Source of the DNA: Candidatus Portnoyibacteriota bacterium
GTDB lineage: Bacteria > Patescibacteriota > Minisyncoccia > RBG-13-40-8-A > JAUWHN01
Length of the DNA: 18,081 nucleotides
Assembly: GCA_030605865.1 (NCBI GenBank)
Contig: JAUWHN010000004.1
Location: 1 to 18,081 of the forward strand
Direction of reading: 5' to 3'
Part shown: positions 5,893 through 12,390 of the stretch, piece by piece
Layout of the letters: the number at the start of each line of letters is the position of its first letter
How positions within the stretch are numbered: the first letter of the stretch is position 1
Made by a program: the position numbers and the translations under genes
The notes under the pieces: model-generated
Told to the model about the DNA's origin: nothing
Seen by the model: only the letters and a program-made list of their open reading frames with translations
Database searches by the model: none

Positions 5893-6585
5893 CTACTTCC
5901 AGCCTTTTTTCTTTATTCCTGCCTCAGCAGCTTTTTCTTGAGCTATCTGTTTGCTGGGGCCTTTTCCTTTGGCTATCATTTGTTCTCCTAAAAAAACACC
6001 AACGATAAACTGCTTGGCATGGTCAGGGCCGCTTTCAGTTAAAACTTCATAGGTAGGAGTAATCCCAAGCTTGTCTTGAGCTCCTTCCTGGAAGCGGCTT
6101 TTGGGATCGTGATACAATTTCTTTTCTAAGATATTCTGCAATTCTACAATTAAATTTTTCTCAATAAATTCCCCTGCTTTTTTAAATCCTTGGTCTAAAT
6201 AAATAGCCCCCACTAAGGCTTCGAAGGTGTTGGCTAAAATAAATTGGCGGGCCCTGCCTGTGTCTCGAGTCTCGCCCTTGGAAAGTAAAAGATACTTATT
6301 AAGTTCTAAGTTAGCAGCTATTTTAGCTAAGATTTTACTATTAACTAAAGCAGCTCTCCAGATAGTTAATTCTCCCTCTGAATTAGAATAGTTTTCATAA
6401 AGATGTTTGGTTACTGCCAGCTCCAAAACAGCATCTCCTAAAAATTCCATGCGTTCATTATGCTCGAGCCCGCACTTTGGATGTTCATTAAGATAAGAAC
6501 GGTGGACAAAAGCCTGCTGGAACAAATTCTTATCTTTAAATATGATGCCTAAATTAGTTTCTAATTTGTTAAGGTTTTTTGTCAT
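5893..6585 (-). CDS. rnc: Ribonuclease III
   Basis: 230 residues from the ATG at 6585, which overlaps the nusB end by 17 nt. A longer frame exists upstream, but it runs antisense-like inside nusB and has no RNase III similarity. RNase III cuts double-stranded RNA, including rRNA precursors. The signature [10 protein letters not shown] is at about 43-52 with E44, E47 and D51. The second acidic site ([16 protein letters not shown]) has E122, but Asn119 where E. coli has D114. A double-stranded RNA-binding domain occupies about 155-225 (PKSRFQE through the [12 protein letters not shown] helix). It is co-transcribed after rpmF and nusB, fitting a joint role in rRNA synthesis and maturation. Confidence 0.94.
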   Translation of the reverse strand: MTKNLNKLETNLGIIFKDKNLFQQAFVHRSYLNEHPKCGLEHNERMEFLGDAVLELAVTKHLYENYSNSEGELTIWRAALVNSKILAKIAANLELNKYLLLSKGETRDTGRARQFILANTFEALVGAIYLDQGFKKAGEFIEKNLIVELQNILEKKLYHDPKSRFQEGAQDKLGITPTYEVLTESGPDHAKQFIVGVFLGEQMIAKGKGPSKQIAQEKAAEAGIKKKGWK

Positions 6586-7051
6586 TTTTTTTATCTTCCT
6601 CTTTAGGTTTTCCTGTTTCGTCTTTTCCAGGCTCACCAATCTCCCGGTAGATAGTGCCGAGAACTCCATTAATAAATTTCCCGGATGATTCTCCGCCATA
6701 AGCTTTAGCTAATTCAATTGCCTCATTAATAGCCACTTTTGGCGGCACTTCTTTGCGGTCACCAAAGAGAAGTTCATAAAGCCCGATTCTTAAAACATTT
6801 CTGTCAATGGGAGTAATCTGTTCTATGGGCCATTCCGGGGCTGCTTTTTCAATAATCTTATCAATCCTGGGTTTAAATTCTATTATGCCTTTAATCAAAT
6901 TATGGATAAATTCAATATCCTCTTTATCGGGGTCCAGTTCTTTTATATTCCGCTCAAGAATTTTTTTAAGTTCGCCCTGGCTTCTCTTCCTAAAATCCCA
7001 CTCATAAAGGGATTGTAGGACTATTGAACGAGCTAAATGACGTGAAGACAT
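6569..7051 (-). CDS. nusB: Transcription antitermination factor NusB
   Basis: 160 residues. The N-terminal [19 protein letters not shown] is the classic NusB first helix. The core [15 protein letters not shown] and [21 protein letters not shown] are family hallmarks, and [10 protein letters not shown] closes the fold. NusB with S10 (NusE) forms an RNA-binding heterodimer that supports antitermination and rRNA transcription. A charged tail of about 20 residues (Lys/Glu/Asp) extends beyond the usual end, overlapping the rnc start. It lies 4 nt downstream of rpmF in a minus-strand operon. Confidence 0.95.
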   Translation of the reverse strand: MSSRHLARSIVLQSLYEWDFRKRSQGELKKILERNIKELDPDKEDIEFIHNLIKGIIEFKPRIDKIIEKAAPEWPIEQITPIDRNVLRIGLYELLFGDRKEVPPKVAINEAIELAKAYGGESSGKFINGVLGTIYREIGEPGKDETGKPKEEDKKNDKKP

Positions 7052-7055
7052 AAAT

Positions 7056-7355
7056 TTACTTTTTAGATAGTTCTTCTAAACTTAATGGCTTAGCTTTTTT
7101 TCCTTCTTCGGGTCGTTTTGCTTCCTCTTTTTTGGCCATTTCTTTTTCTTTTTTCTTCTTTTCCTTTTTGGTTAATTTGGCCATAACATCAATCACCTCT
7201 CTTCCTTTGTAGGTTCCGCAAAAGAGGCAAAAATGGTGTGGTAAAATCGGCTCTTTGCACTTCGGACAAAGAGAAAGACTTACCTTTCCCAAGGCATGAT
7301 GAGACCGACGCTTGTTTCTCCGAGATTTAGTGTGTCTTTTCTTTGGAACAGCCAT
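7056..7355 (-). CDS. rpmF: 50S ribosomal protein L32 with Lys-rich extension
   Basis: 99 residues from the ATG at 7355 ([20 protein letters not shown]), the standard L32 start. The frame stays open 39 codons upstream, but that part covers the promoter. A zinc ribbon follows (CPKC, then CLFC). Typical L32 is about 55-65 residues. Here a Lys/Glu-rich tail of about 40 residues ([16 protein letters not shown] and onward) is added, probably a disordered or helical extension. It is first gene of rpmF-nusB-rnc, and its promoter puts the transcription start at the ATG itself. Confidence 0.95.
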   Translation of the reverse strand: MAVPKKRHTKSRRNKRRSHHALGKVSLSLCPKCKEPILPHHFCLFCGTYKGREVIDVMAKLTKKEKKKKEKEMAKKEEAKRPEEGKKAKPLSLEELSKK

Positions 7356-7361
7356 ATTGCT

Positions 7362-7390
7362 ATTATAACAAATGAAAAATCTCTTGACAA
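7362..7390 (-). promoter_or_regulatory. Promoter of rpmF-nusB-rnc (leaderless)
   Basis: On the minus strand, TTGTCA (7385-7390), a 17-nt spacer and TATAAT (7362-7367). Only 6 nt separate the -10 box from the rpmF ATG (7355), so the expected transcription start is the A of the start codon. Confidence 0.8.
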
Positions 7391-7406
7391 GGTTTGGGTT
7401 AAAGGC

Positions 7407-7434
7407 TTGACAAAATATTTTAAAGGAATATAAT
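7407..7434 (+). promoter_or_regulatory. Consensus promoter of the secE-to-gatB operon
   Basis: TTGACA (7407-7412), a 16-nt spacer and TATAAT (7429-7434): both boxes match the sigma-70 consensus exactly. The expected start is about 7441, three nt before the first possible secE ATG. It is divergent from the rpmF promoter, with 16 nt between the two -35 boxes. CTTGACAA occurs twice (7383, 7406). Confidence 0.85.
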
Positions 7435-7443
7435 AAAAATAGA

Positions 7444-7680
7444 ATGGCCAATGGGGCCATTTTAAAAACCATGAAAAATTTATTACCAAAAAATTTACTA
7501 CCAAAAATTGTAACATTTTTAAAGGAAGTAAAAGTGGAATTAAAGAAAGTAAACTGGCCGACTAAACAAGAAACTACAAAATACGCTCTAATTGTGATTG
7601 GGGTAAGTTTTGCTGTGGCGATATTTTTGGGAGGATTGGATTTTTTGTTTACTTGGCTTTTAAACAGATTTATATTATAA
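7444..7680 (+). CDS. secE: Preprotein translocase subunit SecE
   Basis: 78 residues from the ATG at 7444, or 69 from the ATG at 7471. The conserved amphipathic segment LKEVKVELKKVNWPTKQET and a single C-terminal membrane helix (about 48-75) are standard for bacterial SecE, which clamps SecY in the Sec translocon. The promoter suggests a start near 7441, so initiation at 7444 would be leaderless; from 7471 the leader would be about 30 nt without a Shine-Dalgarno. ATGGCC (7444-7449) and GGCCAT can form a small hairpin at the 5' end. The neighbours nusG and rplK confirm the classic gene order. Confidence 0.95.
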   Translation: MANGAILKTMKNLLPKNLLPKIVTFLKEVKVELKKVNWPTKQETTKYALIVIGVSFAVAIFLGGLDFLFTWLLNRFIL

Positions 7681-7684
7681 AACT

Positions 7685-8230
7685 ATGCCGAAACAACGAA
7701 CAGACGAAGAAAAAAAATGGTACGTACTTCATACCTATTCCGGTTATGAAGACGCAGTAGCCCATAATCTTAAACAACGGATTGAATCCCTTGATATGGG
7801 GGACAAGATTTTTAGTGTTCTGGTACCAAAAGAGAAAAAAATTAAAATAAAAGGAGGTAAAAGACAGGTTGTAGAAGAAAAAATTTATCCCGGCTATGTA
7901 TTAGTAGAAATGATTGTTACTGATGACTCTTGGTATGTGGTTAGAAACACTCCCCGAGTAACCGGATTTATTGGCGCAGGAACCATTCCTGTTCCAATTG
8001 CCCCTGAAGAAATTAAAACTCTTCAAAAAAGAATGGGCGTTGAAGAACCAACCTATAAAATTGATGTTGAAATCAATGATGCTGTAAAAATTACTGACGG
8101 TCCTTTTAAAGATTTTGATGGAAAAATCGGCGAAATAGATAAAGCAAAAGGGAAAGTAAAGGTATTAGTGAATATGTTTGGCAGAGAAACACCGGTTGAG
8201 TTAGATTTTTTGCAGGTGAAGAAGATATAA
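7685..8230 (+). CDS. nusG: Transcription termination/antitermination protein NusG
   Basis: 181 residues, typical length. The NGN domain starts with [20 protein letters not shown]; the segments [14 protein letters not shown] and [15 protein letters not shown] are diagnostic. The C-terminal KOW domain ([20 protein letters not shown]) binds S10 or Rho in known cases. NusG binds RNA polymerase, increases processivity and couples transcription to translation. It follows secE by 4 nt and precedes rplK by 4 nt, without a Shine-Dalgarno. With nusB it supplies two factors of the antitermination complex in this window. Confidence 0.97.
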   Translation: MPKQRTDEEKKWYVLHTYSGYEDAVAHNLKQRIESLDMGDKIFSVLVPKEKKIKIKGGKRQVVEEKIYPGYVLVEMIVTDDSWYVVRNTPRVTGFIGAGTIPVPIAPEEIKTLQKRMGVEEPTYKIDVEINDAVKITDGPFKDFDGKIGEIDKAKGKVKVLVNMFGRETPVELDFLQVKKI

Positions 8231-8234
8231 AATT

Positions 8235-8657
8235 ATGGCGAAACCAATAAAAACAATCATCAAGCTTCAGATTAAGGCTGCTCAAGCCAACCCGGCGCCG
8301 CCGATTGGGCCGGCTTTAGGACAGCACGGATTAAATATCCAGCAATTCTGCAGTCAATTTAATGAAGCTACCAAAGATAAAGGCAATGATATTATTCCTG
8401 TTGAAATTACGGTTTACGAAGATAGAACTTTTGACTTTAAATTAAAAACCCCGCCAGCTTCTGATTTGCTTAAAAAAGCAGCTGGAATTGAAAAGGGTTC
8501 TGGCGAACCCCATAAAGAAAAAGTTGGAAAAGTAACTAAAAAACAAATCCGCGAAATCGCCGAGAAAAAAATGGTGGATTTGAATGCCGATAATATTGAG
8601 GCAGCGATGAAAATTATTGAAGGAACGGCACGAAACATGGGCATAGAAATAGTATAA
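8235..8657 (+). CDS. rplK: 50S ribosomal protein L11
   Basis: 140 residues, normal length. The N-terminal domain includes the signature [17 protein letters not shown]. The C-terminal domain binds the 23S rRNA GTPase-associated region ([19 protein letters not shown], then the final helix ending in ARNMGIEIV). L11 is part of the stalk base that interacts with elongation factors. In most bacteria rplA (L1) follows; here the next gene, 6 nt on, is a deoxycytidylate deaminase. Confidence 0.97.
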   Translation: MAKPIKTIIKLQIKAAQANPAPPIGPALGQHGLNIQQFCSQFNEATKDKGNDIIPVEITVYEDRTFDFKLKTPPASDLLKKAAGIEKGSGEPHKEKVGKVTKKQIREIAEKKMVDLNADNIEAAMKIIEGTARNMGIEIV

Positions 8658-8663
8658 AAAAAC

Positions 8664-9173
8664 ATGAAAATAAAAAATAAAAAGCTAAGCTGGGAGGAGT
8701 ATTATTTGAATATTGCTAAGCAGGTTTGTAAGAAATCAACCTGTTTGAGGAATAGATTTGGGGCGGTGATTGTGAGGGAGAATCAGATTATCTCCACCGG
8801 TTATTGCGGCGCGCCAAGGAAAACTAAAGACTGCGGCGAGCATGGATTCTGTCTGCGTGAAAAAGAAAATATTCCTTCTGGACAGCGTTATGAATTGTGT
8901 CGCTCTGTTCATGCAGAGATGAACTGTATAATCAATGCTGCCCGAGCTGGGGTCAGTTTATTTCAAGGGGATATTTATATCTATGGAGAAACCGCCTCCA
9001 AGGATGAGGTAAAAAATGCTTATCCTTGTTTTATTTGCAAAAAAATGATTATCAATGCCGGACTAAACAAAGTAGTCTGCTCTACTCCTGATGGAATCAA
9101 AATTTATGATGTTAGTGATTGGATAAAAGAATGGCAGGAAAAGGATATTATTGATGGAGAGCAGTATTCTTAG
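8664..9173 (+). CDS. Deoxycytidylate (dCMP) deaminase family protein
   Basis: 169 residues. The zinc-dependent cytidine-deaminase fold is shown by HAEMN (83-87), with the catalytic Glu after the zinc His, and by PCFIC (121-125), with the two zinc Cys. The N-terminal SWEEYYLNIAKQVCKKSTCLRNRFGAVIV is typical of dCMP deaminases and ComEB. Extra Cys/His residues around 48-63 (CGAPRKTKDCGEHGFC) may form a second metal site, as in ComEB-like members. It probably makes dUMP from dCMP, supplying ThyX. It lies 6 nt after rplK and 3 nt before the kinase gene, with no Shine-Dalgarno, so it is part of one long operon. Confidence 0.88.
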   Translation: MKIKNKKLSWEEYYLNIAKQVCKKSTCLRNRFGAVIVRENQIISTGYCGAPRKTKDCGEHGFCLREKENIPSGQRYELCRSVHAEMNCIINAARAGVSLFQGDIYIYGETASKDEVKNAYPCFICKKMIINAGLNKVVCSTPDGIKIYDVSDWIKEWQEKDIIDGEQYS

Positions 9174-9176
9174 CCT

Positions 9177-9803
9177 ATGAAAAAAAATCCCTACAAAGGA
9201 ATTTTTATTGCTTTTGAGGGTTTGGACGGTTCTGGACAAACAACTCAAATAAATCTTTTAAAAAATTACTTAATAAAACAAGGTTTTAAAGTAGTTTTAA
9301 CCAAAGAACCAACAGAAGATAATGAAATTGGAAGATGGGTGAACAAAACACTTCGACAAAACAAGCAGCTTAATTTAACGGAATTAAAAGAACTACAAAA
9401 CGGATTTTCTGAAGATCGGAATTGGCATCAAAAAAATATAATTGAACCCGCTCTTGAAAAAGAAAAAACGGTAATCACCGACAGATCTCAATTTTCCTCT
9501 TTTGCTTTTGGAGCTGCCAGCGGGGTTGATTTAGACTATTTGATTCATACAAATGAAAAATTTATAGAACCTGACTTGGTTATCCTCCTCAAAGTCTCTC
9601 CGAAAACCTGCTTTGAAAGAATTCAAAAAAGAAGCACAAAACAAACTCTCTTTGAAAAAGAAAAACAACTTGAAAAAGTTTGGCAAGTTTATAAAAAGCT
9701 AACCAAAAAATTTAAAAATATTGTAATAGTTGATGGTGAAAGAACAATTGAAGAAATACATGAAAATATTAAAAAGCTTATCAAAGAAAAATTAAGAGCT
9801 TAA
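9177..9803 (+). CDS. tmk: Thymidylate kinase-like protein with altered P-loop
   Basis: 208 residues, normal length for dTMP kinase, which converts dTMP to dTDP. The N-terminal FEGLDGSGQTTQ matches the family P-loop, but the invariant Walker A lysine is Gln21 (codon CAA). The DR motif is TDRSQFSS (101-108), in place of the usual DRY/DRW. The segment FIEPDLVILLKVSPKTCFERIQKR is the standard region before the LID. The context between dCMP deaminase and thyX strongly supports a role in dTTP synthesis. Whether the Gln variant is active is not clear from sequence alone; alternatives are a different nucleotide kinase or a regulatory homologue. Confidence 0.85.
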   Translation: MKKNPYKGIFIAFEGLDGSGQTTQINLLKNYLIKQGFKVVLTKEPTEDNEIGRWVNKTLRQNKQLNLTELKELQNGFSEDRNWHQKNIIEPALEKEKTVITDRSQFSSFAFGAASGVDLDYLIHTNEKFIEPDLVILLKVSPKTCFERIQKRSTKQTLFEKEKQLEKVWQVYKKLTKKFKNIVIVDGERTIEEIHENIKKLIKEKLRA

Positions 9804-9805
9804 CC

Positions 9806-10495
9806 ATGAAAATACTTCAAAACAAAGGAAAATTTAAAATTTTAGCCCTTATGATAGGCATTGATGGCAAATCGCCATTAGAGTTAATTGAGTGGGCCGG
9901 ACGAACCTCTTATAAAAGTCATCATAAAATCACCAAAGATTCAGCTAAAAAATTTGTGGGAATGATAAGAAAATTGGGCCACGAAAGCGTTTTAGAACAC
10001 TCCTCAATGATTGTAGAATTTACTGGCATTTCCCGGGGATTTACTCATGAACTGGTTCGACATAGATTAGCTTCCTATACTCAACAGTCAAGTAGATACG
10101 TAGATAAAAGCGACTTCATGGTTACGGCCCCGCCAGAAAAAAATCTTAAAGAGAAAATAGTGGAGTTAAATTTACCAAACGGAACAAAGTTAAAAATCTC
10201 TTTTAGTGATTGGGTAAATCTTAATGAACAAATGTACCGGGGTTTACGTAAAGCTGGCTGGATTGCCCAAGATGCGCGTCAAATCCTACCAATCGGTATT
10301 GACTCGCCAATTGTAATGACTGCTAATCTCCGAGAATGGCGCCATGTTTTCAAACTCCGCTGCAACAAAGCTGCTCATTGGGAAATTAGAATATTAATGG
10401 TTAAATTCTTAAAAGAAGTCAAGAAAAAAATCCCGATAATCTTTAACGACTTTGAAATTGCCAAAGACGAAAAATCAGCTACAATTAAAAAATAA
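9806..10495 (+). CDS. thyX: FAD-dependent thymidylate synthase ThyX
   Basis: 229 residues. The ThyX motif RHRxxSxxxxSxR is complete at 85-97 (RHRLASYTQQSSR). LEHSSMIVEFTGISR and DARQILPIGIDSPIVMTANLREW are further family blocks. ThyX makes dTMP from dUMP using methylenetetrahydrofolate and reduced FAD. It lies 2 nt after the kinase and 1 nt before gatB. With its two upstream neighbours it forms a compact dCMP-to-dTDP module. Choosing ThyX over ThyA is usual in small genomes that lack a full folate cycle. Confidence 0.96.
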   Translation: MKILQNKGKFKILALMIGIDGKSPLELIEWAGRTSYKSHHKITKDSAKKFVGMIRKLGHESVLEHSSMIVEFTGISRGFTHELVRHRLASYTQQSSRYVDKSDFMVTAPPEKNLKEKIVELNLPNGTKLKISFSDWVNLNEQMYRGLRKAGWIAQDARQILPIGIDSPIVMTANLREWRHVFKLRCNKAAHWEIRILMVKFLKEVKKKIPIIFNDFEIAKDEKSATIKK

Positions 10496-10496
10496 T

Positions 10497-12020
10497 ATGA
10501 AATACCAGCCGACAATTGGATTAGAGATTCATGCCCAATTAAAAACTAAGACAAAAATGTTTTGTGGATGCTTGAATAATCCGGAGGAGAAACAGCCGAA
10601 CCTTAATGTTTGTCCAATTTGTATGGGACACCCGGGAACTTTACCAATAATTAATCAAGAAGCAGTAAAAAGTGTAATAAAAACCGGGCTGACTTTAAAT
10701 TGCCAAATTGCTAAAGAAACCTGGTTTGAAAGAAAAAATTATTTTTATCCCGATCTTCCTAAAAACTACCAGATAAGCCAGAATGAGGCACCGTTTTGTA
10801 AACAAGGCAAGCTTAAAATAAATGATAGAGATATTAGAATTAACAATATACACCTGGAAGAAGATACGGGAAAACTGATACACTCTAAAGACAATGACCT
10901 GCCTGCCAATAGACAAGGTTACTCATTGGTTGATTTCAATCGAGCCGGCGTTCCTCTAATGGAGTTGGTGACCGAACCGGACATTAATTCGGCCAATGAA
11001 GCCCGCAAATTCTGCGAAGAACTTCGCCTCATTTTAAGATATTTAGGTGCTTCTGACGCTGATATGGAAAAAGGTGAACTTAGAGCTGAAGCAAACATTT
11101 CGCTAAGTAACAAGCAACCTGCGACAAGCGACAAGCGACAATTAGGGACTAAAGTAGAAATTAAAAATTTGAATTCTTTCAAGGCAGTGGAAAAGGCAAT
11201 TGATTATGAAATAAAACGGCAAGCTGAACTTTTGGAAAGCAATGAAAAAATTGTTCATGAAACGCGCGGCTGGAATGAAAATAAGCAAAAAACCTTTTCC
11301 CAAAGAATCAAAGAAGTAGCTGAAGATTATCGCTATTTTCTTGAACCGGATTTGCCTCCGCTTAAAATTTCCAAAAAAGAAATAGAGAAAATAAGGGCTG
11401 AAATTCCTGAATTGCCAATTGGCAGGAGAAAACGCTTTAAAAAAGAATATAAAATTTCTGATGGCGACGTAGAAGTATTTACAAGCTTTAAGGCTCTTGG
11501 CGACTATTTTGAGAAGGTTATTAGTGAACTAAAAAATTGGGAAAAAATAGTTCCCTCCTCTGCTCGCCTTCGGCGAGCTATGGAGGGCAAGCATTCCTAT
11601 AAATTAGTTAAATTAGCAGCAAACTATTTAATCACTGAATTAAAAAAATATCTAACTAATCTTGAAGATATTAAAAAAATCAAAATAACTCCTGAGAACT
11701 TTGCCGAATTTATAATCTTAGTAAATCAAGACAAAATCTCTTCCAGTGCTGCCCAAACTGTTTTAAAAGAAATGTTTGAAACCGGAATTGATCCCTCTCA
11801 TGTTATTGAAGAAAAGGATCTAACCCAGGTAAGCGATGAATCAGAGCTAGAAAAAATTATAGAAAAAGTAATAAAAAACAATCCCAAACCAGCAGAAGAT
11901 TATAAAAAAGGCAAAAAAAATGCCTTGCAATTCTTAGTCGGCCAGGTGATGAAATTAAGCAAGGGCAAGGCAAATCCCCAAATAGTAAGCAAGATATTAA
12001 AGAAAAAACTTGCAAAATAA
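10497..12020 (+). CDS. gatB: Asp/Glu-tRNA amidotransferase subunit B
   Basis: 507 residues from the ATG at 10497, one nt after thyX; the longer frame upstream overlaps thyX and lacks similarity. GatB carries the kinase/transamidation site that turns Glu-tRNA(Gln) and Asp-tRNA(Asn) into the amides. Hallmarks are IGLEIHAQLKTKTKMFCGC, NVCPICMGHPGTLP, YFYPDLPKNYQISQ, DFNRAGVPLMELVTEPD and a C-terminal YqeY-like helical tail. gatA and gatC are not nearby. Three segments look like insertions made of repeat DNA: LPANRQG (about 134-141), a 7-bp tandem repeat (about 206-215) and a palindromic element (about 353-364). The promoter of the next gene overlaps the last codons. Confidence 0.95.
   Translation: MKYQPTIGLEIHAQLKTKTKMFCGCLNNPEEKQPNLNVCPICMGHPGTLPIINQEAVKSVIKTGLTLNCQIAKETWFERKNYFYPDLPKNYQISQNEAPFCKQGKLKINDRDIRINNIHLEEDTGKLIHSKDNDLPANRQGYSLVDFNRAGVPLMELVTEPDINSANEARKFCEELRLILRYLGASDADMEKGELRAEANISLSNKQPATSDKRQLGTKVEIKNLNSFKAVEKAIDYEIKRQAELLESNEKIVHETRGWNENKQKTFSQRIKEVAEDYRYFLEPDLPPLKISKKEIEKIRAEIPELPIGRRKRFKKEYKISDGDVEVFTSFKALGDYFEKVISELKNWEKIVPSSARLRRAMEGKHSYKLVKLAANYLITELKKYLTNLEDIKKIKITPENFAEFIILVNQDKISSSAAQTVLKEMFETGIDPSHVIEEKDLTQVSDESELEKIIEKVIKNNPKPAEDYKKGKKNALQFLVGQVMKLSKGKANPQIVSKILKKKLAK
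10898..10918. repeat. Degenerate palindromic element in gatB
   Basis: CCTGCCTGCC followed by an imperfect inverted arm (AGACAAGG) encodes LPANRQG. Peptides like this are typical translated products of CCTGCC/GGCAGG palindromes in CPR genomes. The arms have drifted, suggesting an old insertion. Confidence 0.45.
11114..11141. repeat. 7-bp tandem repeat in gatB
   Basis: Three perfect GCGACAA units (11121-11141) are preceded by one degenerate unit (GCAACCT, 11114-11120). They encode the polar stretch KQPATSDKRQ (about 206-215), which sits in a conserved region just before LGTKVEIKNLNSF. Confidence 0.8.
11553..11587. repeat. Palindromic element in gatB
   Basis: Outer arms CCCTCC (11553-11558) and GGAGGG (11582-11587), inner arms GCTCGCC (11562-11568) and GGCGAGC (11572-11578), loop TTC. 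It is followed by CAAG, as is the thrS copy. It encodes residues about 353-364 (PSSARLRRAMEG), an apparent in-frame insertion. Confidence 0.8.
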
Positions 12021-12038
12021 TTAAAAATATGTTATAAT
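12010..12038 (+). promoter_or_regulatory. Promoter of the small charged protein
   Basis: TTGCAA (12010-12015), a 17-nt spacer and a perfect TATAAT (12033-12038). It overlaps the end of gatB. The predicted start is about 12045, leaving a leader of about 57 nt, unlike the leaderless promoters elsewhere in the window. Confidence 0.75.
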
Positions 12039-12085
12039 TGCTTTAGAAGCTTTGCTTATAATTGGGAGGTAGCTAATAATTAACT

Positions 12086-12092
12086 AAAGGAG
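12086..12092 (+). promoter_or_regulatory. Strong Shine-Dalgarno (AAAGGAG)
   Basis: AAAGGAG stands 9 nt before the ATG at 12102. It is the only clear Shine-Dalgarno I find in front of any gene in this window. A second purine block (GGGAGGT, 12064-12070) lies further upstream. Confidence 0.8.
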
Positions 12093-12101
12093 AACAATAT
12101 T

Positions 12102-12308
12102 ATGCGAAAAGAATATTTTGTTCCAAAATTAAAAAAATCTCCTGAAAAACCTAAAGAGGAAACCGAGGAAGAAGTTGGGTATGTTCCTCTTGAGCCAGGC
12201 CAAAAGGAAGTTGAAATCGAAGGAGTGACCGAAAAAGAGATTGAAAAGGTCAAAAAAGACGCCGCGCCCAGCGAAGAAGAAAAGAGAGAGGCTGAAAAAG
12301 AAAAATAG
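12102..12308 (+). CDS. Small highly charged protein of unknown function
   Basis: 68 residues. It begins MRKEYFVPKLKKSPEKP and then becomes dominated by Glu and Lys, with a middle segment (VGYVPLEPGQKEVEIEGVTEKE) that may be partly structured. It has no membrane helix, Cys or signal peptide, and is probably disordered. The coding call rests on context: a near-consensus promoter, a strong Shine-Dalgarno at ideal spacing and a terminator behind it, making an independent, probably well-expressed unit. I do not recognise the family. It does not look like an antitoxin or a ribosomal protein. Confidence 0.7.
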   Translation: MRKEYFVPKLKKSPEKPKEETEEEVGYVPLEPGQKEVEIEGVTEKEIEKVKKDAAPSEEEKREAEKEK

Positions 12309-12331
12309 TTAAATAGGTTTACCTATTTAAC
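12308..12331 (+). other. Perfect hairpin at the stop codon
   Basis: GTTAAATAGG (12308-12317) and CCTATTTAAC (12322-12331) form a 10-bp stem with loop TTTA, starting on the last base of the stop codon. No T-run follows, so it may protect the 3' end or act as the first of two terminator structures. Confidence 0.6.
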
Positions 12332-12355
12332 AAGAGTAGTATCGGACAACAACAG

Positions 12356-12385
12356 GAGCCGAGACTTTTAAGCTCGGCTCTTTCT
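12356..12385 (+). terminator. Intrinsic terminator of the small charged protein gene
   Basis: GAGCCGAG (12356-12363) and CTCGGCTC (12373-12380) form an 8-bp GC-rich stem, followed by TTTCT. The stem could also stop transcription of the convergent miaBA gene ending at 12391, but that strand has no T-run. Confidence 0.8.
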
Positions 12386-12390
12386 ATTGG

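Noticed and set aside
6586..6699. Upstream 38-codon extension of rnc
   Set aside because: It lies inside nusB in another frame and shows no RNase III similarity; the ATG at 6585 gives the normal length.
7356..7472. Upstream 39-codon extension of rpmF
   Set aside because: It covers both divergent promoters; L32 starts universally with MAVPKK-type sequence at 7355.
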